Of a stretch of DNA of 64,000 bases, positions 24,036 through 59,873 are shown one piece after another. The notes below the pieces were generated by a model. That model was not told the origin of the DNA, searched no databases, and worked only from the letters and a program-made list of their open reading frames with translations. Position numbers and translations under genes: made by a program. The stretch is from Dysidea avara (Eukaryota > Porifera > Demospongiae > Dictyoceratida > Dysideidae). The stretch spans positions 44,893,391 through 44,957,390 of the forward strand of contig NC_089272.1 in NCBI RefSeq assembly GCF_963678975.1, read 5' to 3'. Each line of letters starts with the position of its first letter. Position 1 is the first letter of the stretch.

Positions 24036-25801
24036 CTAAAATAAGCATTGTTTTATACTACGTATTTGGAAAGAAGGGGTGTAGTGGTGATATGTACCTT
24101 CACCCATCATTACATGAGCACTGTGGAGAATTTTACATCTTAGTTATGCTCTGTAGTTATGGACATAATTATTAAACAGCCAGCACTTTAAAAACAACTT
24201 TTACTTTTTCCTGCCATATAAGACAGACATGCATGATGTACACTCATAGGAATGACCATGCAAGTGCTTAAGTGAATTTACAGTAAATTCCTTTGTAAAG
24301 TTTTATATCATAGCTACATATATACTCTATTGTCATACAGGCGATGCAGCACTTCAACAGATTGTGCTATATAATCTCCTCAATATATTAATAAGTATAC
24401 AACTGTATACAGTTTTAATGCATTGATAACAAACTGTAACAAATTAACACTGTAATTGCAAGGTCCAACAATTTAAAACATTGTAAGCTAGCTTGTCTTA
24501 AGGGGATATGAAGATGTAAGAGCTTTTAATTATACACAATTACATACGGGTATATAATGTAGCTATGTGTGAAGATAGGGATGGTGAACTCTGGTTCTTG
24601 TGTTATTAGCTTTGTGACTACATAAGTCCTTCGACATTGGTAGTTACCCAAGTACGGTCAAGAGCAAATGTCTACAACATCTCTATATATGGATTTACAT
24701 GCCTGTAGAAAGATACCCATTAAAACTGCTGACTGCATGGCAAAGATTGCAATTGATTAATATTAATATGTATTTCCTTACAGTAATTAAAATATATGGA
24801 AGTTAGTATTATGTGGGTGTTTGAGGTGAATAGCATTACATGCTTACAGTAGAAAATGTCCCTAGCCCAAGTCATCAATAACTTAATTAGAATTGAGGGA
24901 CAGTTATAGAAAGATAATATAGAGTACTTTCACTACAGGCCATGAAGAATACATACTGTGGTTATACCAAACATGTGCATATGTATTCAGCATGAATCTT
25001 TGACTATGTTTTGTTAACTGTGAGGGATTTTTGTGATGGATGCTCTATACAACACAACATGTAATTGATTTCTGAAAGCAAGCCTTGTATAATTATTACA
25101 GTTATACCGAGAAAAATTCCCACTTAATAGATAGGAAATCACAAAACCACACAATAAAAATGAGTAGTGAGTACTGTGGCATATAGTGACCATCATTAAT
25201 AATGTGCACTATTTGCCATGACTCAATGTTTACTGTGTATACTACATAGCCTTACAATCAGCCGCTGATAGTCATAGCTACTGAAGCTACCTAGACATAT
25301 TTACAGTACTTGACATATGGTTACATTTACATTCACTACAGCATTTAAGCATAAATAAGTGTGTGAATGTTATGTACAACTTTATGATGTACATACAGTA
25401 CACTCTCACCGATGATATCCGCAGAAACATCCAGGAGACTACTATCCATGTCTTCATTAATGCTACTTGTGTGGTGGAGAAAAAAATTTAAATTATCATT
25501 AATTATCATTGTCTTTAGTATCTTTTTTAAAAAAAAGTATCATCACACTAGGATGGTATATCCCCTTATCACTAGCTGTACAAAACGCTCCGCGGTAGAC
25601 GTGAATATGTACAGCTTCATCCTCTATATAAAGCTAGTTCCTCTGCCCGCCAGCATCGACATACTAAAGTAGCGCGATTTTAAGGAATCAGATAGATATT
25701 TTAAGATAGGAAAAGGCTGCGCTGAATATTTACCGATCGCGACTGAACGAATACGTCGTTACTATCTAGCTACTGTAGCTAACTAACAATCTTGTGAAAC
25801 C
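24036..25801. promoter_or_regulatory. 5' flank of the metalloprotease-NIDO gene
   Basis: Intergenic sequence leading to the ATG at 25802. The last 150 bp is less AT-rich (cgatcgcgactgaacg near 25735). No TATA box or transcription start can be fixed from sequence alone. Confidence 0.3.
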
Positions 25802-50385
<24,584 letters not shown>

Positions 50386-51700
50386 GGAGTAGCTACAAAC
50401 TGAGCACTAAGAAGACCAATGTATTTAATACTGCATAACTATTGACTGTATGTATGCATGTATACTCTATATTAAATTTGATTTGATTATTGATATTATA
50501 CTGATAATTATACAGTACATATAATAGTTAGGATTTAATATTTTGTTAAGTCACAGCAAAGTGTACCTCCATGAATTGATCCTCACGTTATCAAGACAGT
50601 CTGATTGGAAAGCGTACCACTAAAGTTTAGTATACATTAGCTAATTGTAACCTAATGAAAGTTCTAGATGTCATAATAACAGTACATACATTTACATAAC
50701 ATACTGTAGTTATGGTTTTCTGTACTTATTATTCCTTGGGATAACCTTACCTTGTGATTGTTAATGATGTTGTACATACTTTCTTGTAGTTGTAGATTAA
50801 GGAATGGTTTTTACAGTAATAACACATTGAATCACAGTGAGTTCTGTAGCTGTTGATCATAAGTATTTGATAACCAAGGTTGGGATAGCCAACTGGCTGC
50901 TATAGTTACTGACAGTGTGTAGAGGTCCCAGCAAGTCCATGTAATATTTTGAAGAACATTGTTAGCTTTAAAAGTGTTCTTTGGTCAAGTAATGGCCACG
51001 TAAGTTTATAACATGTTAGTTATACTGCTGTAGTAGAAAAAATTCATAATAAAGTGAGCAGAACTCCATTGCACTTTTCCTATCTGGTTTATCTGATACT
51101 GTAAATGTGGTGACCACACAGTAGCTGTGTATTCTAGTATAGGCCTACCAAGAGATATAATACAGTTGGATTTAACTGATCTAGGGCACCTAAAAAACTT
51201 TTGCTGTAAAAATGCTTTTGTTATAATGGCTTTACATATACTTCGTTGACGTGTTCTTTCTATGTTAGATGTTCATCAGTTATAATTCCTAGGTACTTGG
51301 CTGATTTATTTTGCTGGTTTCCTTGATTGATTGATTTGTAACAGGTATAGGCAGCTTGTTGCTGATAGTATCTTGGGGAGCTAAAATATCACAGCTCCAG
51401 TAAAACAATGTACAATTTTCTGTACATTTGTCTTGAACCATAAGATGTATAAATCAATAAATTCATTTATTATTTGGCTGTTGATATTTAGCTGGTCATT
51501 GCTATTAAAAAAACCGTGACATGAAAAGGTATAAGAAACAAAGAAAAAAAGAACCAGGATGTCCTGGACCAGTACCCATGCCTTACCGCTGTACCACTGG
51601 TGCTTGCTGCCCGGCTACTTCTCTTGTTTTAGTACTATCTAATGTTACAAAATACTGTACTATATAGCCTAACCCTACCTAATGGCTAAAAACTGTACCC
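50386..51700. other. 3' flank of the protease gene
   Basis: AT-rich, with a possible tRNA-like SINE piece on the minus strand at about 51555-51620 (A-box-like TGGTACAGCGGTAAGG). No gene recognised. Confidence 0.35.
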
Positions 51701-51719
51701 TAATCGGCTAGTTGCGTGT

Positions 51720-53290
51720 CTTCCTAATCCTAAGAGCACTGTTCCTAATCTTAGAAGCACTGTTCCTAATCCTAGAAGCACTGTTTCTAATCCTAGGATG
51801 TCTGGATTCAGTGGAATGGTGGACTGGAATGGTGGAATGGAATGGTGAACTGGAATGGAACAGTAATAAATAATTTCACCCAGTACTCACCTCTTTATAA
51901 AGTCCACCTTCTAACAAACAGCACTTCTTTATAAAGACCATTTACTTTAATGTTTAAATTGCTGCTATCTTGTTGTTTTAGAGTGTATCCCCATAGGATG
52001 GTCTTATTGATCAGTTGTGTGCCACCTGTTAGAAAAGTCAAAGTGATATCTGATTTGTAATACAGCCCCATACAAAAAAACAACATGTCCATGAAACTAA
52101 AAGTAACTGATGACTAAAGGAGCTAATATCCAGTGGCATAGCCAGACTTTTTGCCATGCCCGAGCACTAGGCGGGCAAGCCAGGCCATTCAACTCTGTGC
52201 AACACACATACACTTGTCCATCTTCATATGGATAACACTGAATAGACATTTTAAAATGTGCTGTGCATCACTACCTACGTATATATATTCTACCTACACT
52301 AACTGTAAGCTTATGACCTTATACTATATTGCAACCACTAGCTAATTATAATGTGCCTTAATACCAGACTAGCAGGGAATTTGAATGAAAGCATGGAGCG
52401 CTTATAGTACAGTCGATTGCACGTGTGTTATAATTAATTTGAACATTGTGTAGTACATGAATTCGTCTGGCCATAGATATATCTTGGGGTTTATAGTAGT
52501 CTCGCATAGCCAGACCTCTTTTTTCTTTCTTTTTCATTTGGTATGCTGGCTTGCCCGGGTCTGGCTACACTACTGCTAATATCTGGTAAGACCAAGAAAT
52601 GAATGTTAATACTGGCAACTAACTATTATATAATTTATAAAAATTTGGTCCTTTATCATTGATTCGTGCAGTCTTGCTGCATTTCTAATTAATTCCCTGG
52701 ATCTTTTAGACTAATTGGCAAGCAATTTGGCCACAGTTTTTCTCCTCTACAATGACTATTGAAAAAGGTACTAGCCAAATTGAGGAATGCAGTCAGACTG
52801 CACAAGTCAATGACAAAAAATCAATGTTATATAGATTTTTGATTATAGGTACATAGTTGCCAGTATTAACATTCATTAATTTCTGGGCCTCACCAGACAT
52901 TAGCTCCTTTAGCTGCCAGTTTCTTTTAGTTTTGTGGACAAATCTTTTTGTACAGCCAAGCTGTTTAAATCAGATATTACTCAGGTTTTTCTAGGCATGA
53001 CATGTGGCACACAATACATTGATAAGACCATCCTATGGGGATACACCCTAAAACAACAATTTAGACACTAAAATAAAATGGTCTTCACAAAGAGGTTGTT
53101 GTTAGAAGGTGGTCTTATAAAGAGGTGAAGTGAACACTACGTGAAATTTCTTAATTACCATTCCATTCCAGTCCACAATTCCATTCCACTGAATCCAGAT
53201 GCCGGCCAAGCATTTTTCCTAATCCTAGGAGTGCTGTTCCTAATCAAAAGGGTGCTGTTCCTAATCTGTGTTTCTTAACTGTAGGGTCAA
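51720..53290. mobile_element. Element with long inverted arms and CCTAATCCTAGAA tandem repeats
   Basis: Left arm (about 51785-52090) and right arm (about 52940-53215) are inverted copies: 'ggattcagtggaatggtgga' at the left pairs with 'ccattccactgaatcc' at the right, and both carry the segment 'atccccataggatggtctta' or its complement. Short tandem repeats 'cctaatcctagaagcactgtt' border it on both sides. A hAT-like MITE (52131-52575) is nested inside. Outer borders are approximate. Confidence 0.65.
52131..52575. mobile_element. hAT-like MITE with CAGTGGCATAGCCAGAC ends
   Basis: 445 bp with an exact 8 bp duplication CTAATATC (52123-52130 and 52576-52583). Ends CAGTGGCATAGCCAGAC and complement CAGTAGTGTAGCCAGAC. 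Both subterminal parts contain 'ggcaagcc'/'ggcttgcc'. Non-coding. Confidence 0.9.
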
Positions 53291-53442
53291 ATTCCAGTAA
53301 TGTTTCTACAACAAATGAATAAATAAATAAATATTTGCACCATGACCGGTGACTGGTTAAATATCCGCTTCGTTGTTATTATTATTGGGTGTAAGTTACA
53401 GTTAAGAAGGAAAAAGCCTGTAAAAACTCATAATCAAATGGA

Positions 53443-55168
53443 TTACTTTTACTCCACGGACTGGACTGGACTGGACTGGAAACAGCTTTTAAACAATAAT
53501 CCAGGAATTATCCATCTCTTGCAACATTGGAGACACCACTATCGAGCTACAACTGCTACTGCTGGCTCTTCCTTACAAATCAAGACACTAGCGCATGCAC
53601 TAATTAATTAGAATACACTTACGATATATGCCGTACTAGCAGTGATACAGCGTGATAAAGGCTATTCTTGTAGCGTAGATCTTTTCCTTTATTGTTTTAG
53701 CACTAGTGTTACAGCTGTAGAGATGAGCCAGTAATTATTCTTAGCAGGTAGCGAGGTGGCACCACGGGGCGAGGTGCTGGGGCTATGCAAATAATCTGGC
53801 TCATCACTACAACCCTAACGCTAGTGTTAAGTACTGAAGCAACAAAGGAAAACATGTACGCTACAACAATAGCCTCTGTCACGCTTTATCACTGCGAGTA
53901 CACGTGTATCGTAAGTGTATTCTAATTGATTAGTGCATACGCTAGTGTCATCTGACTTGTAAGGAAGAGCAGTACGAGGCGGAGTACACGTGTATCGTAA
54001 GTGTATTCTAATTGATTAGTGCATACGCTAGTGTCATCTGACTTGTAAGGAAGAGCAGTACCAGCAGTTGTAGCTCGATTGTAGTGTCTCCAGTGATGCA
54101 AGAGATGGATAATGCCTGGATTATAGAGGATATGCATGCTATATTATTCGAAAGAAAAATGATCAATTACAGTAGTGCGGCGACGCTTTCCAAAAAAAGT
54201 TGACGGTGAACGACTACCGAAATTTTGTGAAAATCCCATACATAAGTTAGTCTCGCGTGCCAGACGGTTTGTGTGGGGGCGGCAAATAAACCGTCTGGTC
54301 ACTGTTGCACACATTCCGGGACCACTGCCGGAATGTTGGCAGAACCAATCAGATCGCTTCGCGCACTCTGTGACGAAACAACCACTAATAATTCAAATTC
54401 TTAGTGTAATAAAGAACTGAATCTCGGCTACAGATCACTTTTTCGAAAGTTTAACAACGCCATGGGCTTAGGATCTTTGTTTCCCTAGTACAGGGCTCTT
54501 AAAAGCGTTCGTATAAGAACGATCGTGGTTCGCTACGGATTTGTGAAACGACAGAATTGTCGAGGAAGACGTTCAGTAATGTTTCGAATACGTCACCAGG
54601 ACATTACCAGTACAATTATTGTCTTAGTCTGCTCAAAGAGGTGATTGGAACGATTATTGCATCATCCTTGGCGCAAAACAATGCCGTGATGTAATCTAAT
54701 TGCATTCCAGTGAGTTCACGGAAAGTGTGCAACAGTGACCAGACGGTTTATTTACCGCCCCCACACAAACCGTCTGGCACGCGAGACTATACATAAGTAT
54801 GGGTAGCTAATGCGGCTCAGACTATAACTCACCACTAATGCTACAGGCAGGCTTTCTCTCGCCAGGTGTGTTACCTCCTAGATAGAAGAAATCACCTCTC
54901 CGTAAGAAACGCTGATAACTTCGCTAGGACTATAACTCACCACTAATGCTACGGGAAACCTTTCGCTCGCCAGTTATACTATCTCCTGGGTAGAAGAAGT
55001 CACCTATCTGTAAGAATCGCTGATACTGCCACGCTATGAATCAATTCGCACTTAATTCACCGTCAAAAGATCACGTGCTTATTAGAATGTTTTCGGTATG
55101 CATATTGTCTATTGTTTAAAGCTGTTTCCAGCTTAGTCCGCGAGTCCAGTCCAGTCCGTGGAATAAAG
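53443..55168. mobile_element. Fold-back element with CCACGGACTGGACTGGACT ends
   Basis: The outer ends are inverted: CTCCACGGACTGGACTGGAC at 53449 and its complement ending 'tccgtggaat' at 55164. Inside, 53500-53740 is mirrored at about 53795-54130, making a large palindrome. The right arm holds a direct duplication of about 78 bp ('gagtacacgtgtatcgtaag' at 53896 and 53974). Nearer the right end is a tandem duplication of about 100 bp ('gactataactcaccactaat' at 54819 and 54929). A MITE (54248-54789) is nested. No coding sequence. Confidence 0.7.
54248..54789. mobile_element. Mutator-like MITE with TAGTCTCGCG ends, copy 1
   Basis: 542 bp with an exact 9 bp duplication TACATAAGT (54239-54247 and 54790-54798). 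Terminal repeats of about 65 bp begin TAGTCTCGCGTGCCAGACGG. The 9 bp duplication fits the Mutator superfamily. Confidence 0.9.
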
Positions 55169-55170
55169 TA

Positions 55171-55470
55171 CAATGGCGGATCCAGGATGGGGCATTTGGG
55201 GCAAATGCCCCCCCCCCCCCTTCAAGAAATTGCATACAAGATCGAGATACTCTAATAGAGCAGTCAGTTACTCTAATAAAGCAGTCACAATGTTCATGAG
55301 GCAGTGTAGCTTACCTATGAAGCTATAAATAGGATTTTATTTTACATAACAGACGTGATATATTTGGTAAAGGATCACTAGCTATTATTGTAGTGACCTT
55401 TTTTTTTTTTTATCTTCAACTGTTTTTCAGCAAGGTGCCCCCCTCTTTCCAAACTCTGGATCCGCCCCTG
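55171..55470. mobile_element. MITE with GGCGGATCCAG ends and CTCTAATAGAG box
   Basis: About 300 bp with ends CAATGGCGGATCCAGGA and the complement CAGGGGCGGATCCAGAG. Inside are a C-run, the GATCGAGA + TACTCTAATAGAGCAGTCA box (55242-55266) plus a second copy (55270-55287), and a poly-T near 55400. It abuts the end of the preceding fold-back element. Confidence 0.78.
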
Positions 55471-56668
55471 AAGTAAGCCTAATCATATATATATATGTAT
55501 TTTTTGAGAGACAATGATAATATAAATAAACACTTAAACAGTGGGCAGAGAGGCAACCAGTCCTGGAATGATGGTATTTTTGCCATTACATAAGTAGCAT
55601 TGCCACGTTGAACATCAATGGCAACCTTCTGAATCAAAAATTGGGTGGCCCTATTATCACCAGGCTGTTCCATCACCCGGGAACCTATCTGCCTCACTAA
55701 TGAGTGTGCACATGATCCCCAAGCACCCAAGGTCTCAACACATAAAGGGGAGAAGTGAAATGATGGAATCAGAGAAGAATACTTTCTGCACTTAGCTGAC
55801 TCTGCAGAGTTTGCCAGCCAGCTGGCACCACTTGCAAAAGTAGATAAATTAGATGGGCCAGGGTGTCTGAACAGGTAGTAAAGTCCCAGAGCAAGGGTAA
55901 GCTCCATGACCAAGGAATCAATGACATGCCATCTGGCCTCTTACCATATGACACACACCGACTGGCTCCAAAACAGCAGGAACACCTCCAGACACCAGAG
56001 CACGACGAATAGTTTCATTCACTGCAGCATGCCGAGGAATACGGCCTCCACTAGCCTGCATGACAAACCGTGAGTTCCAAAAACATCAACTTTACTGCCA
56101 CAAACACACGTATGCTCGACAACGATGGGAACACCGAGACGTAGACCAAGAGCAGTCCTCAAAGACTCATTGTCCAGCTTAGTGCCCAAGGAAGGTACAG
56201 GTAGAGCACCAAGCCATGTACCAGACTCTGAGGAGGAAACTGACAGTAGTTGAGCCTTTGTTCTAACATCAGAGGCAGAGTCCAAAAGAGATGAAAAATG
56301 GTGTTCGTAAAGCAGTTCGTCCCAACTATGTTGATAATGTCTGCGGTCTTCAGGGGCCATAGGATATTCAGCAGACCATTGGTCAAGAGCCTCGTGGAGG
56401 AGAGAAGATTCAAAAGTTAAACCGGAAGGAGTCAAGATGGAAGAAACTAGTTCGGAGGTACTATGAAGGGAAAAAAGATAACTGGGCAGACTTAAATCAA
56501 TAGCACTACGGATTCCCAAACCTCCTTTGGCAGCAGGGAGAATAGACTGAGCCCACACAGAAGAACTGATGTTTATGTTGGTAATAGTCTGGAGGGAAGT
56601 GCGGATTAACTCATCAAACTTCTCTAAAAGTCCAGGAACCCTCCAGGATGGAGAAGCGCGCAGGACAG

Positions 56669-57540
56669 CGTTGAAACCGGGTCACTACTGCTGAGCATGA
56701 CCCGGATGACCCACTGACCCGGATTTGACCCGGATGTGACCCGGATTAAATTAAGCCGAGGCGCGCAATAAGAGCTATGTTTCGGGTATTCTCGAGCGGC
56801 TCAGGCGGCGAGACTACGTTTTGAGCGTTCGATTCGTGTTGAGTAAACGAGTAGTTATGTTATAACTAAGCCGGTAAGTTTATAATTTAAAATCAGTCAG
56901 TGGGTTTGGTTCCACGTAGCTACTGTGAGTTTACAGACAGCAATTGGGTGTGGCTTCGTACATACTTAGTATTGCAATTTCCCAATATATTAAAATGGGT
57001 GTGGCTCACAAAAGTAATTATCCTGCTGCAAGACTAGACCTAGACTATATACAACTCATACATTAATCGATTAGTGGGCGTGGCCCCACGTAAGCTTGCA
57101 GACAGAAACGGACACAGTTCATGCTACAGACTGTACTTACTAATAAATGGGCGTGGCTGAGCATATGTTTGTAACGTGATAAGTGGGCGTGGCTCACGAA
57201 AGAGCTAAGCGACTAGCGTTTATAAGTTCCACGTCGTCAAACGATCAATTTCGTTTCTCACGTGATCCAATCCGGGTCAGACCTAGTCTCGCGTAGCCAG
57301 ACCCTATTTCTCCGTACGGCGCTTATCGATTGGAAATTATAAGCGCCTGCTCCGAAAGCAGGCGCTTATAATTTCCAATCGATAAGCGGAGCAGGCGCTT
57401 ATAATTTCCAATCGATAAGCGCCGTGCGGAGAAATAGGGTCTGGCTACGCGAGACTAGGTCAGACCCTGATAATTTGTAAACCGGGTCAGACCCGGATGA
57501 CCCGGAGAAAATGTGACCCGGATGACCCGACCCGGTTTCA
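56669..57540. mobile_element. Insertion with TTGAAACCGGGTCA ends inside the retroelement
   Basis: Inverted ends TTGAAACCGGGTCA and TGACCCGACCCGGTTTCAA. GACCCGGAT words repeat next to both ends, and 'gggcgtggc' words repeat in the middle. It splits the reverse-transcriptase reading and itself hosts the small palindromic element at 57284-57457. No clear target duplication. Confidence 0.75.
57284..57457. mobile_element. Mutator-like palindromic MITE with TAGTCTCGCG ends, copy 2
   Basis: 174 bp with an exact 9 bp duplication GGTCAGACC (57275-57283 and 57458-57466). Ends TAGTCTCGCGTAGCCAGACC and complement. The interior is an almost complete palindrome containing three copies of 'cgcttat(c/a)' inverted words ('ccaatcgataagcg'). 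Confidence 0.9.
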
Positions 57541-58229
57541 ACGCTGGCGCAGGAGATAAAGGAGTTTGGGGATGGCAAAACAATGACGCAGCTGATAAAA
57601 GGCATCATGAGCAAATAAAGTCTCCAGACGTGAACTAAGAGTCTGAATACATCCAAACTTGGATTCGAAACTTGAAGGTAGTGCATCAAGAGTAATAGGG
57701 GAACCCAACAAAGTCACCTCTGAAGAACCAAGGGAACGGACCCCAGGTGCAACAGATTGTAGTTCATCAATAAAGGGGGTGGAAGATGCACCTGCAATGC
57801 ATACTTCACATTTGGAAAGGTTCAAGGAGAGTCCCAGGGAAGAAGATTGTTCCAGAATATTTGTGAAATCTGCTAGAACAGACTGTGGTGAGCCGCCGAG
57901 AGTGCCATCATCAAGATAGCAAACATTAAAAGTTGATACAAGCTCACTAGCCAAGGAATGGATGGCTAGACTGAAAAGAACTGGACCCAAGGGGTCACCT
58001 TGCTGCACACCAGTAGCAGATGGAATGATGGAATCACCAAAAAACAGGTGAGCTGAGGTACGATAAGCAAGCCAGACAAAGGGAAATAAACAACTAAACT
58101 TCTCCCTCACAACGTGAAGAAAGCGGTCACGCCTGACGCTATTGAAAGCACTGCGGTAGTCCACCTTGAGTAGAACTAGTGGATGACTGTGAGTACTTGA
58201 TGACAAAAACTTACGGGCAGCATGAACCG

Positions 58230-58231
<2 letters not shown>

Positions 58232-58261
<30 letters not shown>

Positions 58262-58866
58262 CCCCGGGCTGGATGTACTGCCCTTGCCTACCACCCCCAG
58301 CACCAAGGAGCAAGCTTAAGTGTGCTGGACAACTGAAAGGAGACAACTAAAAGTCCCTAGGGCCAGCAATATGGCCCATTTCCGGGGAAGCATTGTTGGA
58401 ACAATGAAGGATGGATCGTGCTCCCCGGATGCACATTGTAGCTAGCAGAACGAAGCAATGAAAATGACAGTGTGGGAACATTATTATATATTTGACCATA
58501 AATTTGACCATATTTGACCGAAGCAATGAAAATGACAGTGTGGGAATATTATATAATATATATATTTGACCATAAATTTGGTAGCTAACAATGTTTTACG
58601 TATCGAGTTATAGCCATGCCATGATGCATGCATGCGCCCAATTTTCAGAGTGATTTGATTGAGGGTTAATTAAACTTAATTTCCTTTTCTATGCGCCTGC
58701 TGAAGTTTTCAGAGTGAGAAGATCGTTTTGACATAGATTATATATTCCCTACTGAAGGCATGTGGTGTCAGTATCGCGTGTTCTCGCTCGCACTAGGTGA
58801 GAAATCCATTATACATTTAGAAATCTTGAATTAGATTCGTTCCGGTCCATTAAATTATTAAATTAC
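58232..58866. repeat. AT and T runs, unassigned repeat and short duplication
   Basis: An (AT)n then poly-T (58232-58261) is followed by a less AT-rich segment (58262-58440) that, on the minus strand, would end in a poly-A tail, as in a retroposed sequence. A direct repeat of 'cgaagcaatgaaaatgacag' occurs at 58451 and 58519. No coding sequence recognised. Confidence 0.5.
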
Positions 58867-59389
58867 CAGTGTTGGGAGTAACGCGTTACTTATGTAACGC
58901 GTTACGTAATATTATTACTTATGTGGTAACAAAGTAATATAACGAAATACGCTATAAAAACAGGTAATATAACGCAAGCTACTTTGCTTACAAATGTAAC
59001 GCGTTACCTAAGTAATATAGTTACTGTAACGAGTCTAATATTACGTAATATTATTACTACAAGTAACGAAGTTACTAATCTCGTTAGTTATCCTCTGAGT
59101 AACGCCTAGCCACAACGAAGTAACGAGGCCTACTGAATGAAGCTTATTCACCAGCTTCTTACTTATAACCAAAATTTGCATATTGTCCAACAACGCAATC
59201 ATGTCACCTGATAAGGTGGTAGTTTCACACGTGACAGCTTAAGGCTGTGGACACAAAGTAATATAATATGTAATATTATTACAGTTACTTTATTTTATGG
59301 GTAATATGTAACTGTAACTAAATAGTTCAGTTGCAAGTAATATGTAATATGTAACTAGTTACTTTTACAAAGTAACTTGCCCAACACTG
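58867..59389. mobile_element. hAT-like MITE, CAGTGTTGGG family, copy 2
   Basis: 523 bp with an exact 8 bp duplication TAAATTAC (58859-58866 and 59390-59397). Nearly identical along its length to 4575-5100, with the same CAGTGTTGGG/CCCAACACTG ends. The similarity implies recent movement. It lies about 480 bp upstream of the ATG at 59874. Confidence 0.93.
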
Positions 59390-59397
59390 TAAATTAC

Positions 59398-59873
59398 CAA
59401 GCAATCAGTCGAGTTTTCTTTAGTCACACACCGAATATACTCTGCACTATTAAGCCAACGACCAGTTTGTACCATTTGCCTGCTAGTTTAGCCGTACGGA
59501 GAATATCTGTTTACAGTTTACTAACAGATGAATCGTCGATCGACCCGACTACAAATCCCATTTTAGTAAATTACCGGGTTCTGTTCAGTGTAGCCACAGG
59601 CGTCAATGAGTGTAAAAGTGATAACAATTAGTGCTTGTGGTGACAACGGTATTAACTAAATTGTTTACACTTGTGAGCGGTAGCTACAAATGCGTAGCTG
59701 AGCAATTAGCTAAACCGACTGCGAGTAGCTACGTCTATAGTTAGCTAGCTACCTCGTGATGCAAGTGGCTAGTTAGTGTTGCGAGACGTGTGCATTATAC
59801 TGTATAGTTGTTCTACTGAGCCTATAGTGTGAAGAGTGAGCGAGAGTGAAGGGTTAAGGAAAGTTTGGAAACT
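59398..59873 (+). promoter_or_regulatory. 5' flank of the second protease gene
   Basis: Lies between the MITE and the ATG at 59874. A GC-richer stretch (59500-59640) and the region up to 59873 must hold the transcription start. No TATA box can be fixed. A short open frame at 59377-59631 starts inside the MITE and is probably chance. Confidence 0.3.

Larger units (their letters stand above)
55479..58226 (-). pseudogene. Broken reverse-transcriptase retroelement, minus strand
   Basis: The N-terminal part (58226-57538) has LLKVDYRSAFNSV, GVQQGDPLGPVLFSLAIHS and the catalytic YLDD box (CYLDDGTLGG), all typical of a reverse transcriptase. Reading then stops at an inserted element (56669-57540) and resumes at about 56668 with WAQSILPAAKGGLGIRSA, a Cys-rich CVCGSKVDVFGTHGLSC and GRIPRHAAVNETIRRAL. 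A frameshift near 55945 separates this from GKRPDGMSLIPW and then CVETLGAWGS and AIDVQRGNA-like sequence. This C-terminal order is common in retroelement proteins of invertebrates. The 5' part is missing beyond an (AT)n/poly-T tract at 58232-58261. Not functional. Confidence 0.85.

Noticed and set aside
59377..59631. 84-codon frame upstream of the second protease gene
   Set aside because: It begins in the end of a MITE and has no recognisable domain or conserved copy.
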